DNA of 50,507 nt from VRUE01 sp044867925 (GCA_044867925.1 JBIOVV010000099.1:1-50507); one strand, 5' to 3'. Shown: positions 21,004-29,652, counted from the first letter of the stretch. Numbers and translations are program-made. The notes: generated by a model not told the origin, from the sequence alone.

Positions 21004-22374
21004 GTGCTGTTCGGAGCGAAGCTCGCCGCGGCGCGCGCGGTAGGCGTCGCCAGCCGCGCCAGCGGGCGCGGCGGCGGCACCACGCTGCCGGGCCGCATGC
21101 TGCTGCGCATCGCACCCGACGCGCTCGCCCGCCTGGGCAGTCGGCTCGATCGCGGCACCACGATCGTCAGCGCCACCAACGGCAAGACGACCACGGCGGG
21201 AATGCTCGCGACGGCGCTCGAGGCCGATGGCCGCAAGCCTGTTCACAACCGCGCCGGCTCGAACATGACCTGGGGCGTGGCGACGGCCCTGCTCGAGCAG
21301 AAGGGCCACGAGGGGCTCTTCGAGGTGGACGAGGCCTGGCTGTCGAAGGTCGCCGCCCAGCTCGATCCCTCGCTGCTGGTCCTCGGCAACCTCTTTCGCG
21401 ACCAGCTCGATCGCTACGGCGAGATCGAGAGGTTGGCCGACGACTGGGCCGAGACGGTCGCCGCGAGAAGCGGCCGCACCCGGTTCGTGCTCAACGCCGA
21501 CGACCCGGCGATCGCCGACCTCGGCCGCGACAGCGGCGGCGAGCCGCGCCAGGGCGTCACCTACTTCGGGATCGAGGACCCCTCGCAGGCGCTGCCCGAG
21601 CTGCAGCACGCCTTCGATGCGAAGCACTGCCGTCGCTGCGGCCATCCCTACGCCTACGAGCGCGCTTTCGTCGCTCATCTCGGGCACTACGCCTGCCCCA
21701 GCTGCGGCGCCCGCCGGCCGGCCCCCGACGTCGCCGCGACTTCGATCGAGCTGCACGGGATGTCCGGCTCGACGGTCGTGCTGCGCACGCCGCAGGGAGA
21801 GATGCGCGTGCAGCTGCCGCTGCCCGGCCTCTACAACGTCTACAACGCCCTCGCCGCGCTCGCCGCCGCGCTCGAGCTTGGCGTGCCGGCGGCGACGGTC
21901 GCCGCCGCGCTCGGCTCGGTGCGCGCCGCCTTCGGCCGGGTCGAGACGATCGCCATCGGCGCGAGCGAGCTCTCGATCATGCTGATCAAGAACCCCGCCG
22001 GCGCCAACGAGGTGCTGCGCACGCTGATGCTGGAGGCCGGCGAGTCGAAGCTCGACCTCTGGATCGGGCTCAACGACAGGATTGCCGACGGGCGCGACGT
22101 CTCCTGGGTCTGGGACGCCGACTTCGAGCTGCTCGCGGCGGGCGTGCGGCGCGTCGTCTGCGCCGGCACGCGGGCGCCGGAGATGGCGCTGCGGCTCAAG
22201 TACGCCGGCTGGCCCGAGCAATCGATCGAGGTCGAGGACGGCATCGAGGCCTCGCTCGACCGGGCGCTTGCCGCCGCCGACGGACGGCTCTTCGCCCTGC
22301 CCACCTACACCGCCCTGCTGGAGCTGCGCAAGCTGCTCTCCGACCGCGGCCTCGCCGAGGACTTCTGGCGTTGA
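21004..22374 (+). CDS. murT: MurT, lipid II isoglutaminyl synthase ligase subunit
   Basis: A 456-residue Mur-ligase-family protein. The ATP loop SATNGKTTT is at 56-64, FEVDEAWL is the metal/ATP-binding segment, and GNLFRDQLDRYGE is characteristic. A zinc ribbon CRRCGHPY...CPSCG (about 209-233) inserted in the central domain and the C-terminal MurT domain (IMLIKNPAGANEVLRTL) identify MurT rather than MurC-F. With GatD it amidates the alpha-carboxylate of D-Glu in lipid II. GTG start directly after the lipid-kinase stop. The gene for its partner lies one gene downstream, separated by a methyltransferase. Confidence 0.92.
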   Translation: MLFGAKLAAARAVGVASRASGRGGGTTLPGRMLLRIAPDALARLGSRLDRGTTIVSATNGKTTTAGMLATALEADGRKPVHNRAGSNMTWGVATALLEQKGHEGLFEVDEAWLSKVAAQLDPSLLVLGNLFRDQLDRYGEIERLADDWAETVAARSGRTRFVLNADDPAIADLGRDSGGEPRQGVTYFGIEDPSQALPELQHAFDAKHCRRCGHPYAYERAFVAHLGHYACPSCGARRPAPDVAATSIELHGMSGSTVVLRTPQGEMRVQLPLPGLYNVYNALAALAAALELGVPAATVAAALGSVRAAFGRVETIAIGASELSIMLIKNPAGANEVLRTLMLEAGESKLDLWIGLNDRIADGRDVSWVWDADFELLAAGVRRVVCAGTRAPEMALRLKYAGWPEQSIEVEDGIEASLDRALAAADGRLFALPTYTALLELRKLLSDRGLAEDFWR

Positions 22375-23093
22375 ACGCCGTCGTCTGGCATGAAGTCGAG
22401 TGCGGTGCCTACACCGCCGACCTGCCGCTCTGGGAGGAGCTCGCCGATCGGACCGACAAGCCGATCATGGAGCTCGGCTGCGGCGCCGGACGGGTCACCC
22501 TCCACCTCGCCAAGCGCCCGGTCCACCTGGTGATCGGAGTCGACTGGGATGCCGATCTCGTCGCCGCGATCTGGGAACGCTCCGGCAAGCTCCCCGGCGA
22601 TGCGGAGCTGGCCGACGTGCGCAGCTTCGAGTTCGCGACCAAGTTCAGCCTGGTGATCGCTCCGATGCAGCTGATCCAGCTGCTCAGGCACCGCCAGGAC
22701 CGGATCGACTGCCTCTCCTGCGTGGTCGACTGCATGCTTCCCGGTGGGTGCGCCGCCTTTGCGATCGTCGAGGAGCTGCCGACGTTTCCGCCCGGCACCA
22801 CTGCGCCGCCGCTGCCGGACGTCCGCCAGATCGAAGGCTGGATCTACTCCAGCCTTCCCCTGGAGCCGATAACCGGGCCGGACTCGATCCTGATCCGCCG
22901 CCTGCGCCAGACGGTCGACCCCGACGGCAACATGAGCGACGAGATGAACGAGATCGAGCTTGCCCTGCTCTCCGCCGAGACGCTCGAAGAGGAGGGCCGG
23001 ACGGTCGGCCTGCGGCCGGCGGGGCGCCGCGAGATTCCCGCCACCGAAGCGCATGTCGCCTCGACCGTCGTGCTCTTCGAGAAGGAGGCCTGA
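22371..23093 (+). CDS. SAM-dependent methyltransferase between murT and gatD
   Basis: A 240-residue class I methyltransferase: MELGCGAGRVTLHLA (motif I, about 32-46), GVDWDADLV (motif II), then FSLVIAPMQLIQLL and MLPGGCAAFAIVEELP. The C-terminal part is a beta sheet ending in VASTVVLFEKEA. The start codon TTG overlaps the murT stop (TTGA) and the stop overlaps the gatD ATG (TGATG), so it is translationally embedded in the murT-gatD operon. A role in cell-wall modification is inferred only from that position; the acceptor is unknown. Confidence 0.82.
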   Translation: MNAVVWHEVECGAYTADLPLWEELADRTDKPIMELGCGAGRVTLHLAKRPVHLVIGVDWDADLVAAIWERSGKLPGDAELADVRSFEFATKFSLVIAPMQLIQLLRHRQDRIDCLSCVVDCMLPGGCAAFAIVEELPTFPPGTTAPPLPDVRQIEGWIYSSLPLEPITGPDSILIRRLRQTVDPDGNMSDEMNEIELALLSAETLEEEGRTVGLRPAGRREIPATEAHVASTVVLFEKEA

Positions 23094-23827
23094 TGGAGCT
23101 GCGCCTCCTCGCTCTGTATCCGGAGCAGATGAACATCTACGCCGATCGCGGCAACATCCTCTTCCTGCAGCGTCGCTGCCAGTGGCGCGGGATCGAGTTC
23201 CGCCACGCTTCGGCGGGGCCGGGCGAGAGCTTCGACCCCGGCGCCCACGACTTCGTCTACCTCGGCGGCGGCCAGGACCGCGACCAGCGCGCCGTCGCCG
23301 CCGACATGGTCGCGAGCAAGCGCGACTCGCTTGCCGAGGCGGCCGAGGACGGAGCGGTCGTTCTCGCTGTCTGCGGCGGCTACCAGCTGCTCGGCCACAG
23401 CTATCAGCTGGACCGCGAGCGCCTGCCCGGCCTCGGCCTGGTCGATCTGGAGACCGTGCGCAGCCCCGGGCCGCGCCTGATCGGCAACGTCGCGATCGAG
23501 GTCGACCTCGGCGATGGCCCGGAGGTCATCGCCGGATTCGAGAACCACGGCGGGCGCACCCGCCTGGGCGGGACCGAGAAGCCGCTGGGCCGCGTGATCG
23601 AGGGCTTCGGCAACAACGGCGAGGACGGCTTCGAGGGCGTGCGGCGCGACAACCTGATCGGCACCTACCTGCACGGCCCGCTGCTGCCCAAGAACGCCCG
23701 GCTGGCCGACCACTTGATCGAGCTGGCGCTCGAGCGGCGCTACGGGAGACGACCGCAGCTCGAGCCCCTCGACGACTCGCTCGAGCGCGCCGCCCACGAG
23801 TCCGCTCGCCGGGCCGCTCTGGCCTAG
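23093..23827 (+). CDS. gatD: GatD, type 1 glutamine amidotransferase for lipid II amidation
   Basis: A 244-residue CobB/CobQ-type glutaminase. The nucleophile C94 is in AVCGGYQLLGHSY, the catalytic His 194 in GTYLHGPLLPKN, and GFENHGGRTRL matches GatD. It supplies ammonia to MurT to convert D-Glu to D-isoglutamine in the peptidoglycan stem. ATG overlaps the methyltransferase stop. It converges with dut across 14 bp. Confidence 0.92.
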   Translation: MELRLLALYPEQMNIYADRGNILFLQRRCQWRGIEFRHASAGPGESFDPGAHDFVYLGGGQDRDQRAVAADMVASKRDSLAEAAEDGAVVLAVCGGYQLLGHSYQLDRERLPGLGLVDLETVRSPGPRLIGNVAIEVDLGDGPEVIAGFENHGGRTRLGGTEKPLGRVIEGFGNNGEDGFEGVRRDNLIGTYLHGPLLPKNARLADHLIELALERRYGRRPQLEPLDDSLERAAHESARRAALA

Positions 23828-23841
23828 CCAAGAGGGCCTGG

Positions 23842-24273
23842 CTAGCGACCGCTGGAGCCGAAGCCGCCCTCGCCGCGCGCCGACTCGGCCAGGGCCGGCG
23901 CCTCGACCGGCTCGGCGAGGGCGATCGGCGCGATCACGAGCTGGGCGATGCGATCGCCGGCGACGACGCGGAAGGTGTCGGCGGGATCGGTGTTGAGCAG
24001 CAGCACCCGGATCTCGCCGCGGTAGCCGGAATCGATCAGGCCGGGGCTGTTGACCAGGGTGACGCCGTGCTTCTTCGCCAGCCCGGAACGGGGCAGGACG
24101 AGGCCGGCGTGGCCGGCGGGGATCTCGACCGCGATCCCGGTGCCGATGCTCCAGCGCTCCCCCGGCCCGATGTGAGCGGCCTCAGAGGCGTAGAGGTCGA
24201 GCCCCGCATCGCCCTCGTGGGCCCGCGAGGGCAGCACGGCGTCAGCGGTCAGTCGCGCGATCGGCAGCTCCAC
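23842..24273 (-). CDS. dut: dUTP diphosphatase
   Basis: A 143-residue trimeric dUTPase. The five family motifs are visible: DAGLDLYA, PRSGLAKKHG, NSPGLIDSGYRGEI, GDRIAQLVI and the Gly-rich end RGEGGFGSSGR. It hydrolyses dUTP to dUMP, protecting DNA from uracil. The GTG start is preceded by TAGGGT at 7 nt. That hexamer begins with the TAG stop of hflX, so dut has a promoter inside the hflX/dut junction. Confidence 0.95.
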   Translation of the reverse strand: MELPIARLTADAVLPSRAHEGDAGLDLYASEAAHIGPGERWSIGTGIAVEIPAGHAGLVLPRSGLAKKHGVTLVNSPGLIDSGYRGEIRVLLLNTDPADTFRVVAGDRIAQLVIAPIALAEPVEAPALAESARGEGGFGSSGR

Positions 24274-24280
24274 GGCGCGA

Positions 24281-24286
24281 ACCCTA
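24281..24286 (-). promoter_or_regulatory. -10 hexamer TAGGGT sharing the hflX stop codon
   Basis: TAGGGT lies 7 nt before the dut GTG at 24273. Its TAG (24286-24284) is the stop codon of hflX. Confidence 0.5.
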
Positions 24287-25594
24287 GACCACGGCGAGAT
24301 CGTCGAAGCGGTGCAGCTCGGCGACGGGAACCCTGGCGCGGACGAGGACGCCGTCCTCGCGCTCGGTGCGCTCGAGGTCGCCGGCGATCTCGTGCAGCTC
24401 GTGCAGCCGCCCGCCCTCGGCGTAGGGAACGAGCAGCTCGACCTCGGTCAGGGTGTCCTCGAAGGCGCTCTCGACCTGCTCGCGCAACCGCTCGAGGCCG
24501 CTGCCGTCGAGGGCGGAGACGAGCACGGCGCCGGGTTGGTGCAGAAGCACCTCCTCGCGCTCGGCCTCGGAAAGCAGGTCGGCCTTGTTGAGGACGAGCA
24601 GGCGCGGCTTCTCGCCCGCGCCGATCTCGCCCAGCACCTCATCGACCGCCTGCATGTCGGCGAGGCGGCGCTCCTCGGACGCGGCCGAGTCGACGACGTG
24701 GAGGATCAGGTCGGCGAGCACGGTCTCCTCCAGGGTCGCCTTGAAGGCCTCGACCAGCTGATGGGGCAGCTTCTCGATGAAGCCGACGGTGTCGGTCAGC
24801 AGATAGTCGCGGCCGCTGAGCTCGAGGCTGCGAGTGGTCGGGTCGAGCGTGTGGAAGAGCCTGTCCCCCACGCCCACCTCGGCCCCGGTCAGCGCGTTGA
24901 GCAGGGTCGACTTGCCGGCGTTGGTGTAGCCGGCGAGGGCGACGCGGGGCAGCGAAGAGCGCTCGCGGCGGGCACGCATCACGCCGCGATTGCGCTCCAG
25001 CCGCGCGAGACGACGGCGCAGGGCGGCGATCCGGTCACGGGCAAGGCGGCGGTCGGTCTCGATCTGGCTCTCGCCAGGGCCCCTGGTGCCGATGCCGCCG
25101 CCGAGCCGCTCGAGGTGGGTCCAGAGGCCCCGCATGCGCGCCAGGTTGTACTCGAGCTGGGCCAGCTCCACCTGCAGCTTGCCCTCCGCCGAGTGGGCAT
25201 GGTCGGCGAAGATGTCGAGAATCACCGCGGTGCGGTCGATCACCGGCACCCCGAGAGCAGCCTCGAGGTTGCGCTCCTGGCGCGGCGCCAGCTCGTCGTC
25301 GCAGGCGACCAGGTTGGCGTCGCAGGCGCCGATCTGATCCTTCAGCTCGACCAGCTTGCCACGACCGAGATAGCGGTCGGGATCGGGCTTCTCGCGCTGC
25401 TGCACCGCCTCTCCGGCGGTGGCGACGCCGGCGGTGCGCAGCAGTTCCTTCAGCTCGGCGAGCGAGTCGCCCTCCTCGCGGCCGTCGGCGATCCCGATCG
25501 CCAGCGCCCGCTGGCGGGCGCGGGGATTGGAGACCCCGGCGCCACCCATGCCGTTGCGCGTTTCGGTGTTGCGCCCGTTTCTAGACCGTTGCAT
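24284..25594 (-). CDS. hflX: Ribosome-associated GTPase HflX
   Basis: A 436-residue GTPase. The N-terminal HflX domain contains DPDRYLGRGKLVELK and DRTAVILDIFADHAHSAEGKLQVELAQL, followed by the helical linker GGGIGTRGPGESQIETDRR. G1 is GYTNAGKST (222-230), G3 DTVGFI, G4 NKAD. HflX splits stalled or inactive 70S ribosomes. ATG 25594 is chosen because a TACAAT box is exactly 8 nt upstream; ATG 25549 is the alternative and removes 15 residues. In M. tuberculosis hflX follows dapF; here it is 3 kb away and next to dut. Confidence 0.92.
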   Translation of the reverse strand: MQRSRNGRNTETRNGMGGAGVSNPRARQRALAIGIADGREEGDSLAELKELLRTAGVATAGEAVQQREKPDPDRYLGRGKLVELKDQIGACDANLVACDDELAPRQERNLEAALGVPVIDRTAVILDIFADHAHSAEGKLQVELAQLEYNLARMRGLWTHLERLGGGIGTRGPGESQIETDRRLARDRIAALRRRLARLERNRGVMRARRERSSLPRVALAGYTNAGKSTLLNALTGAEVGVGDRLFHTLDPTTRSLELSGRDYLLTDTVGFIEKLPHQLVEAFKATLEETVLADLILHVVDSAASEERRLADMQAVDEVLGEIGAGEKPRLLVLNKADLLSEAEREEVLLHQPGAVLVSALDGSGLERLREQVESAFEDTLTEVELLVPYAEGGRLHELHEIAGDLERTEREDGVLVRARVPVAELHRFDDLAVV

Positions 25595-25602
25595 CTTCTT
25601 CG

Positions 25603-25608
25603 ATTGTA
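25603..25608 (-). promoter_or_regulatory. -10 hexamer TACAAT, leaderless promoter of hflX
   Basis: TACAAT is 8 nt before ATG 25594. The -10 box of the divergent epimerase gene begins only 6 bp away. Confidence 0.6.
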
Positions 25609-25614
25609 GGTGGC

Positions 25615-25620
25615 TAGTCT
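25615..25620 (+). promoter_or_regulatory. -10 hexamer TAGTCT, leaderless promoter of the epimerase gene
   Basis: TAGTCT is 8 nt before GTG 25629, back to back with the hflX -10 box. Confidence 0.6.
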
Positions 25621-25628
25621 TAGCCGCC

Positions 25629-26624
25629 GTGAGGGTCTTCGTAACGGGAGGGACCGGCTTCATCGGCGGCGAGGTCGTGCGGCAGCTGCGTGCCCGCGGC
25701 GACGAGGTCGCCTGCCTCGTTCGCAGCCCCGAGAAAGCAGCCGCGCTGAGCGAGCTCGGCTGCGAGCTCATCAGCGGCGACCTCGGCGACGCCGAGGCTC
25801 TGCGGACCGGCATGGAGGGATGCGACAGCCTCGTCCACGCCGCGGCGATGTACGAGGTCGGTATCCCGGCCAAGCAGCATCCGGCGATGTACGAGGCCAA
25901 TGTGACGGGCAGCGAGCGCGTCCTGCGGGCGGCAGAGGAGGCGAAGATCGGCAAGGTGGTCTACGTCTCCACCGTCGGCACCTTCGGCAACACCCACGGC
26001 AAGATCGTCGACGAGAGCTACGAGCATCCGGGCAAGGAGTTCACCTCCTACTACGAGGAGACCAAGCTCGAGGGCCAGCGCGTCGCCGAGCGGATGATCG
26101 CCGAGGACGGCCTGCCCTGCGTGATCGTGCAGCCCGGCGGCGTCTACGGCCCCGGCGACACCTCTCAGATCGCCGACCTGCTGAGCGAATTCTTCGCCGG
26201 CAGGCTCTTCCTGCTGCCCTTCCCCGAGCTCGGCATCTGCCTCAGTCACGTCGAAGACATCGCCGGCGGCATCATTCTCGCGCTCGACAAGGGCAAGACC
26301 GGCGAGACGTACGTGATCAGCGGCCCGGCGACGACGATGCGCGAGGCGATCGAGACGATTGCTGCCGCCAGCGGCCGCAAGGCACCGAAGCGCGCCCTGC
26401 CGACCGGGCTGATGAAGGCGCTGACGCCGATCGGCCCCCTCGTCGGCAAGCTGATGGGCCAACCACCCAACCTGCGCGAGCTGATCTCTTCCGCCGACGG
26501 CGTCACCTTCTGGGCCAGCCACGAGAAGGCGAGTCGCGAGCTGGGATATGCCCCCCGCGGGCTCGAGGAGGGCATGCGCCAGACGCTCCAGAAGGACGAC
26601 CGGTTCCCCGATCCGGTTGCGTGA
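25629..26624 (+). CDS. NAD(P)-dependent epimerase/reductase, extended SDR
   Basis: A 331-residue extended SDR. The N-terminal TGGTGFIG binds the dinucleotide; VYVSTVGTFG supplies the catalytic Ser/Thr strand and SYYEETKLEGQ the Tyr-xxx-Lys pair. HVEDIAGGIILALDKG and the C-terminal segment resemble HpnA-like sugar epimerases and dihydroflavonol-reductase-like proteins. The substrate is unknown. GTG 25629 is set by the leaderless -10 and by the first codon of the Rossmann strand. Followed by a strong hairpin and a separately promoted MBL hydrolase gene. Confidence 0.85.
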   Translation: MRVFVTGGTGFIGGEVVRQLRARGDEVACLVRSPEKAAALSELGCELISGDLGDAEALRTGMEGCDSLVHAAAMYEVGIPAKQHPAMYEANVTGSERVLRAAEEAKIGKVVYVSTVGTFGNTHGKIVDESYEHPGKEFTSYYEETKLEGQRVAERMIAEDGLPCVIVQPGGVYGPGDTSQIADLLSEFFAGRLFLLPFPELGICLSHVEDIAGGIILALDKGKTGETYVISGPATTMREAIETIAAASGRKAPKRALPTGLMKALTPIGPLVGKLMGQPPNLRELISSADGVTFWASHEKASRELGYAPRGLEEGMRQTLQKDDRFPDPVA

Positions 26625-26690
26625 GGGAGCCCGGGGAGGGTCTCCCGGAGCCACAGCGGGGAGGCTCCGGGAGACCCTCCCCGGACTCCC
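26625..26690 (+). terminator. 28-bp hairpin after the epimerase gene
   Basis: Arms 26625-26652 and 26663-26690 pair at 27 of 28 positions around a 10-nt loop, starting on the base after the TGA stop. There is no T-tract; the downstream gene's -10 box begins 2 nt later. Probably a factor-assisted or U-less terminator. Confidence 0.75.
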
Positions 26691-26691
26691 T

Positions 26692-26697
26692 TAGGCT
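26692..26697 (+). promoter_or_regulatory. -10 hexamer TAGGCT, leaderless promoter
   Basis: TAGGCT is 6 nt before ATG 26704 of the MBL-fold hydrolase and abuts the hairpin of the upstream gene, so the -35 region lies inside that hairpin sequence. Confidence 0.55.
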
Positions 26698-26703
26698 GCG
26701 GCG

Positions 26704-27543
26704 ATGCGCGTAATCGACGTCATGCACCTCGGCCGGCCACATGTGATCGGCTGCTGGGAGGTCGATGGGGCGCTTGTCGACCCAGGTCCGCAGTCCTCGA
26801 TGGAGACGCTGCTGGAGGCGCTGGACGATCAGCAGCCGCGCGCGCTGCTGCTAACCCACATCCATCTGGACCATGCCGCCGCGACCGGGGCGCTGGTGCG
26901 GCGCTGGCCCGAGCTCGAGGTCTACGTGCACGAGCGCGGCGCTCCCCATCTGATCGATCCCACCAAGCTGCTGGCCAGCGCCGAGCGCCTCTACGGCGAT
27001 CAGATGGAGTATCTCTGGGGCGAGATCGTGCCGGTCCCCGAGCGCAACGTGAAGCCGCTCAGCGGCGGCGAGAACGTGCTGGGGATGCGCGTCGCCTACG
27101 CGCCCGGCCATGCCTCCCACCACGTCTGTTATTTCCACGAGGAGAGCGGGACCGCCTTCGTCGGCGACGTCGCCGCGGTCCGCATTCCGCCCTCGAATCT
27201 CGTCGTGCCGCCGACGCCGCCGCCCGACATCGACATCGAGACCTGGCTCGAGTCGATTGCCACGGTCGAATCCTGGCGCCCCGAGCGCCTCGCCCTCACT
27301 CACTTCGGCCAGGTCGACGATCCGATCGAGCACCTCCAGGCGGTCAGGGCCCGCCTACGCGAAGAGGCCGACCTCGCCCGTGAATTCTCCGAGCAGGACT
27401 ACGAGCGCCACCATCGCGCGATGGTCAGCGAGAGCGTCGGACCGGAGACCGCCGCGGAGCTGATCCAGTGCGTCCCGCCCCAATACCAGTGGCGCGGGCT
27501 CAACCGCTACTGGGAAAAGCGCGAGGAGAGTGCGACCGCGTAG
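26704..27543 (+). CDS. MBL-fold metallo-hydrolase
   Basis: A 279-residue metallo-beta-lactamase-fold enzyme. The dinuclear metal motif is THIHLDHAA (His 52, 54, Asp 56, His 57), with GHASHHVCYF and a later Asp (FVGDVAAVRI) and His (LTHFGQ) completing the ligands. The C-terminal helices resemble glyoxalase II-like or thioesterase-like members. The substrate is unknown. Cytoplasmic. It could be read together with the epimerase, but the intervening hairpin and own -10 suggest independent transcription. Confidence 0.87.
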   Translation: MRVIDVMHLGRPHVIGCWEVDGALVDPGPQSSMETLLEALDDQQPRALLLTHIHLDHAAATGALVRRWPELEVYVHERGAPHLIDPTKLLASAERLYGDQMEYLWGEIVPVPERNVKPLSGGENVLGMRVAYAPGHASHHVCYFHEESGTAFVGDVAAVRIPPSNLVVPPTPPPDIDIETWLESIATVESWRPERLALTHFGQVDDPIEHLQAVRARLREEADLAREFSEQDYERHHRAMVSESVGPETAAELIQCVPPQYQWRGLNRYWEKREESATA

Positions 27544-27573
27544 GAGGCGGTAGCGTGTTCCCGTCCGTTTGGG

Positions 27574-27606
27574 TATAGACCGTCTCGTCCAGCCAATCAA
27601 AGGGGA
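27574..27606 (+). promoter_or_regulatory. Promoter and ribosome site of the lipoprotein gene
   Basis: TATAGA (27574-27579) is a plausible -10, and AAAGGGGA ending near 27606 is a Shine-Dalgarno about 7 nt before GTG 27613. This gene therefore has an ordinary leader, unlike most of its neighbours. Confidence 0.45.
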
Positions 27607-27612
27607 CTTAAA

Positions 27613-28473
27613 GTGAGACCGGGACCGCGCGCCAGTCGATTTGCCCTCCGTGTTGCAGCCTGCATCGCCCTTGCCGCCCTAGCCGCCATCGGTGTCACCG
27701 CCTGCGGCGGCAGCAGCGACGAGACGCAGTCGCTGACCTTTACGATCAGCGATGACGGCAGCGCCACGAAACTCAGCGGACCGGACAGCGCCGATGCGGC
27801 CGTGACCGAGATCACCCTCGAGAACGACTCTAAAACCGATGGCGACATGCAATTGGTGCGCGTCGAGGGCAAACACTCCGCCAAAGAAGCCATCGAAGGC
27901 CTGACCACGGCAACCGAAGGCAAACCCTTCCCCGATTGGTTCTTCGCCGCGGGGGGCGTCGGCAGCACGGAGGCCGGAAAGAGCAGGGCGGTGACCCAGG
28001 TGCTCGAGCCCGGCACTTACTACGCCTTCAACTCCGAAGGCGGTCCGCAAGAACCAGACCCCGCCTCGATCCCCATGATCGAAGTCAGCGGCGAGGCCTC
28101 GGATGAGACGTTGGAAGCCGACGAGACGGTCGACGCCTTCGACTACGGCTTCAAAAGCCAGCAGCTGTCATCGGGTAAGACCGAGATTGCCTTCGACAAC
28201 ACGGGGGCACAGCCCCACCACCTGCTCGCCGCGGCGCTCACCGGCGACAGCACCGCCAAGGATGTGGAAAAGGTCTTCAAAAGCGGAAAAGGGAAACCGC
28301 CCTTCGACGAAAAAAGCTTTCAGTCGACGGCTGTGCTCGAAGGCGGTGAAGACCAGCTGGTCACGCTCGACCTCAAGCCGGGCCGCTACGTGTTCTTCTG
28401 CTTCGTCACCGACCGCCAGGGCGGCCCGCCACACTCCCTCAAGGGCATGGTCGACGAAGTCGAGGTCAAGTAG
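27613..28473 (+). CDS. Lipoprotein with cupredoxin-like domain
   Basis: A 286-residue exported lipoprotein: positively charged N-terminus, hydrophobic segment, and lipobox ending IGVTA-C31. The mature protein has two beta-rich halves (about 40-155 and 160-286). The second contains PHHLLAAALTG and, near the end, GRYVFFCFVTDRQGGPPHSLKGM, a His...Cys...His pattern like the copper loop of cupredoxins, although the final Met ligand position is uncertain. Possibly a copper or electron-transfer protein on the outer face of the membrane. Convergent with dapL, with adjacent stop codons. Another cupredoxin gene is at 32802-33392. Confidence 0.72.
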   Translation: MRPGPRASRFALRVAACIALAALAAIGVTACGGSSDETQSLTFTISDDGSATKLSGPDSADAAVTEITLENDSKTDGDMQLVRVEGKHSAKEAIEGLTTATEGKPFPDWFFAAGGVGSTEAGKSRAVTQVLEPGTYYAFNSEGGPQEPDPASIPMIEVSGEASDETLEADETVDAFDYGFKSQQLSSGKTEIAFDNTGAQPHHLLAAALTGDSTAKDVEKVFKSGKGKPPFDEKSFQSTAVLEGGEDQLVTLDLKPGRYVFFCFVTDRQGGPPHSLKGMVDEVEVK

Positions 28474-29643
28474 CTAGGAGAGGTGCTCGCGCATGCGCTC
28501 GACGGCCTCGCTGATGCGGTCGTCGGGCGTGGTGAGCGAGATGCGAAAGAAGCCCTCGCCGCTGGGTCCGTACATCGAGCCCGGCGAGACGACCACGGCG
28601 GCGTCTTCGAGCACCAGCTCGGAGAAGGAGGTCGAGCTGTGGCCCTCGGGCACGGGAGCCCAGACGTAGATCGTGCCCTTGGGCGCGCTGACCTCGACGC
28701 CGATCTCGCGCAGGGCGGCGATCACCAGATCGCGGCGGCGGACGTAGGTTTCGTTCATCCGCTCCAGCGGGCCCTGGGGGCCCTGCAGGGCGGCTACGCC
28801 GGCCATCTGCACCGCCTCGAAGAGGCCCGAGTCGACGTTGGTCTTCAGCCGCCAGTAGGTCTGCACCGCCTCGGCGTTGCCGAGGATCGCGGCGCAGCGC
28901 CAGCCGGTCATGTTGAAGCCCTTGGAGAGCGAGAAGACCTCGACGCCGACCTCCTTGGCGCCCGGCGTGGCGAGGAAGCTGGGTGCGACGTAGCCGTCGT
29001 AGGTGGTCTCCGAGTAGGCGTTGTCGTGGACGACGAGGATCTCGTGCTCGCGGGCGAAGGAGACGACCCGCTCGAAGAAGCCCTCGGGGACGACGGCGCC
29101 GGTCGGGTTGTTGGGAAAGTTGATGAACATCAGCCGCGCCTTCGCCGCCACGTCGGCCGGCACCGCGGCGAGGTCGGGGGCGAAGCCCAGCTCGGGCACC
29201 AGCGGCAGCAGCTCGGGCGTGGCGCCGGCGAGGATCGGGCCGCCGGTGTAGACCGGGTAGCCGGGATCGGAAGCGAGCGCGACGCCGCCCGGGTCGAGGA
29301 AGGCGAAGCAGAGGTTGTAGATGCACTCCTTGGCGCCGATCGCGGGGATCACCTCGCTGTCGGGATCGATCTCGACCCCGAAGCGGCGGTCGTAGAAATC
29401 GGCGAAGGCGTTGCGGAACTCCTCGCGGCCGCGGTTGCTCGGGTACTTCTGGTTGCCGTTCTCGGCGACCGCCTGCTGCATCGCCGCGACGACGTGCGGA
29501 TAGGTCGGTTCGTCGGGATCGCCGATGCCGAGGCTGATCACGTCGATGCCGGCGGCGCGCTTGTCGGCGATGCGCCGCTCCAGCTCCTGGAACATGTAGG
29601 GAGGCATCGCCTCCAGCCGCTTGGACGGGTCCGAGATCGCCAT
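28474..29643 (-). CDS. dapL: LL-diaminopimelate aminotransferase
   Basis: A 389-residue class I PLP aminotransferase. SLGIGDPDEPTYPHVV, ASDPGYPVY, FINFPNNPTGA and the PLP-lysine motif SLSKGFNMTGWR (K241) are those of DapL-like enzymes. It converts tetrahydrodipicolinate and glutamate to LL-DAP in one step, bypassing the acyl-blocked intermediates. Adjacent to dapF, and dapA/dapB lie in the same window, supporting the assignment; a broader aminotransferase role cannot be excluded from sequence. ATG 29643 is preceded by TAGATT at 9 nt. Confidence 0.85.
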   Translation of the reverse strand: MAISDPSKRLEAMPPYMFQELERRIADKRAAGIDVISLGIGDPDEPTYPHVVAAMQQAVAENGNQKYPSNRGREEFRNAFADFYDRRFGVEIDPDSEVIPAIGAKECIYNLCFAFLDPGGVALASDPGYPVYTGGPILAGATPELLPLVPELGFAPDLAAVPADVAAKARLMFINFPNNPTGAVVPEGFFERVVSFAREHEILVVHDNAYSETTYDGYVAPSFLATPGAKEVGVEVFSLSKGFNMTGWRCAAILGNAEAVQTYWRLKTNVDSGLFEAVQMAGVAALQGPQGPLERMNETYVRRRDLVIAALREIGVEVSAPKGTIYVWAPVPEGHSSTSFSELVLEDAAVVVSPGSMYGPSGEGFFRISLTTPDDRISEAVERMREHLS

Positions 29644-29652
29644 CGGCGCGGA

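Noticed and set aside
26625..26690. 28-bp hairpin after the epimerase as a member of the conserved-core repeat family
   Set aside because: Its 10-nt loop and arms share no sequence with copies A and B or with the 41.8-kb element; an ordinary terminator-like hairpin is sufficient.
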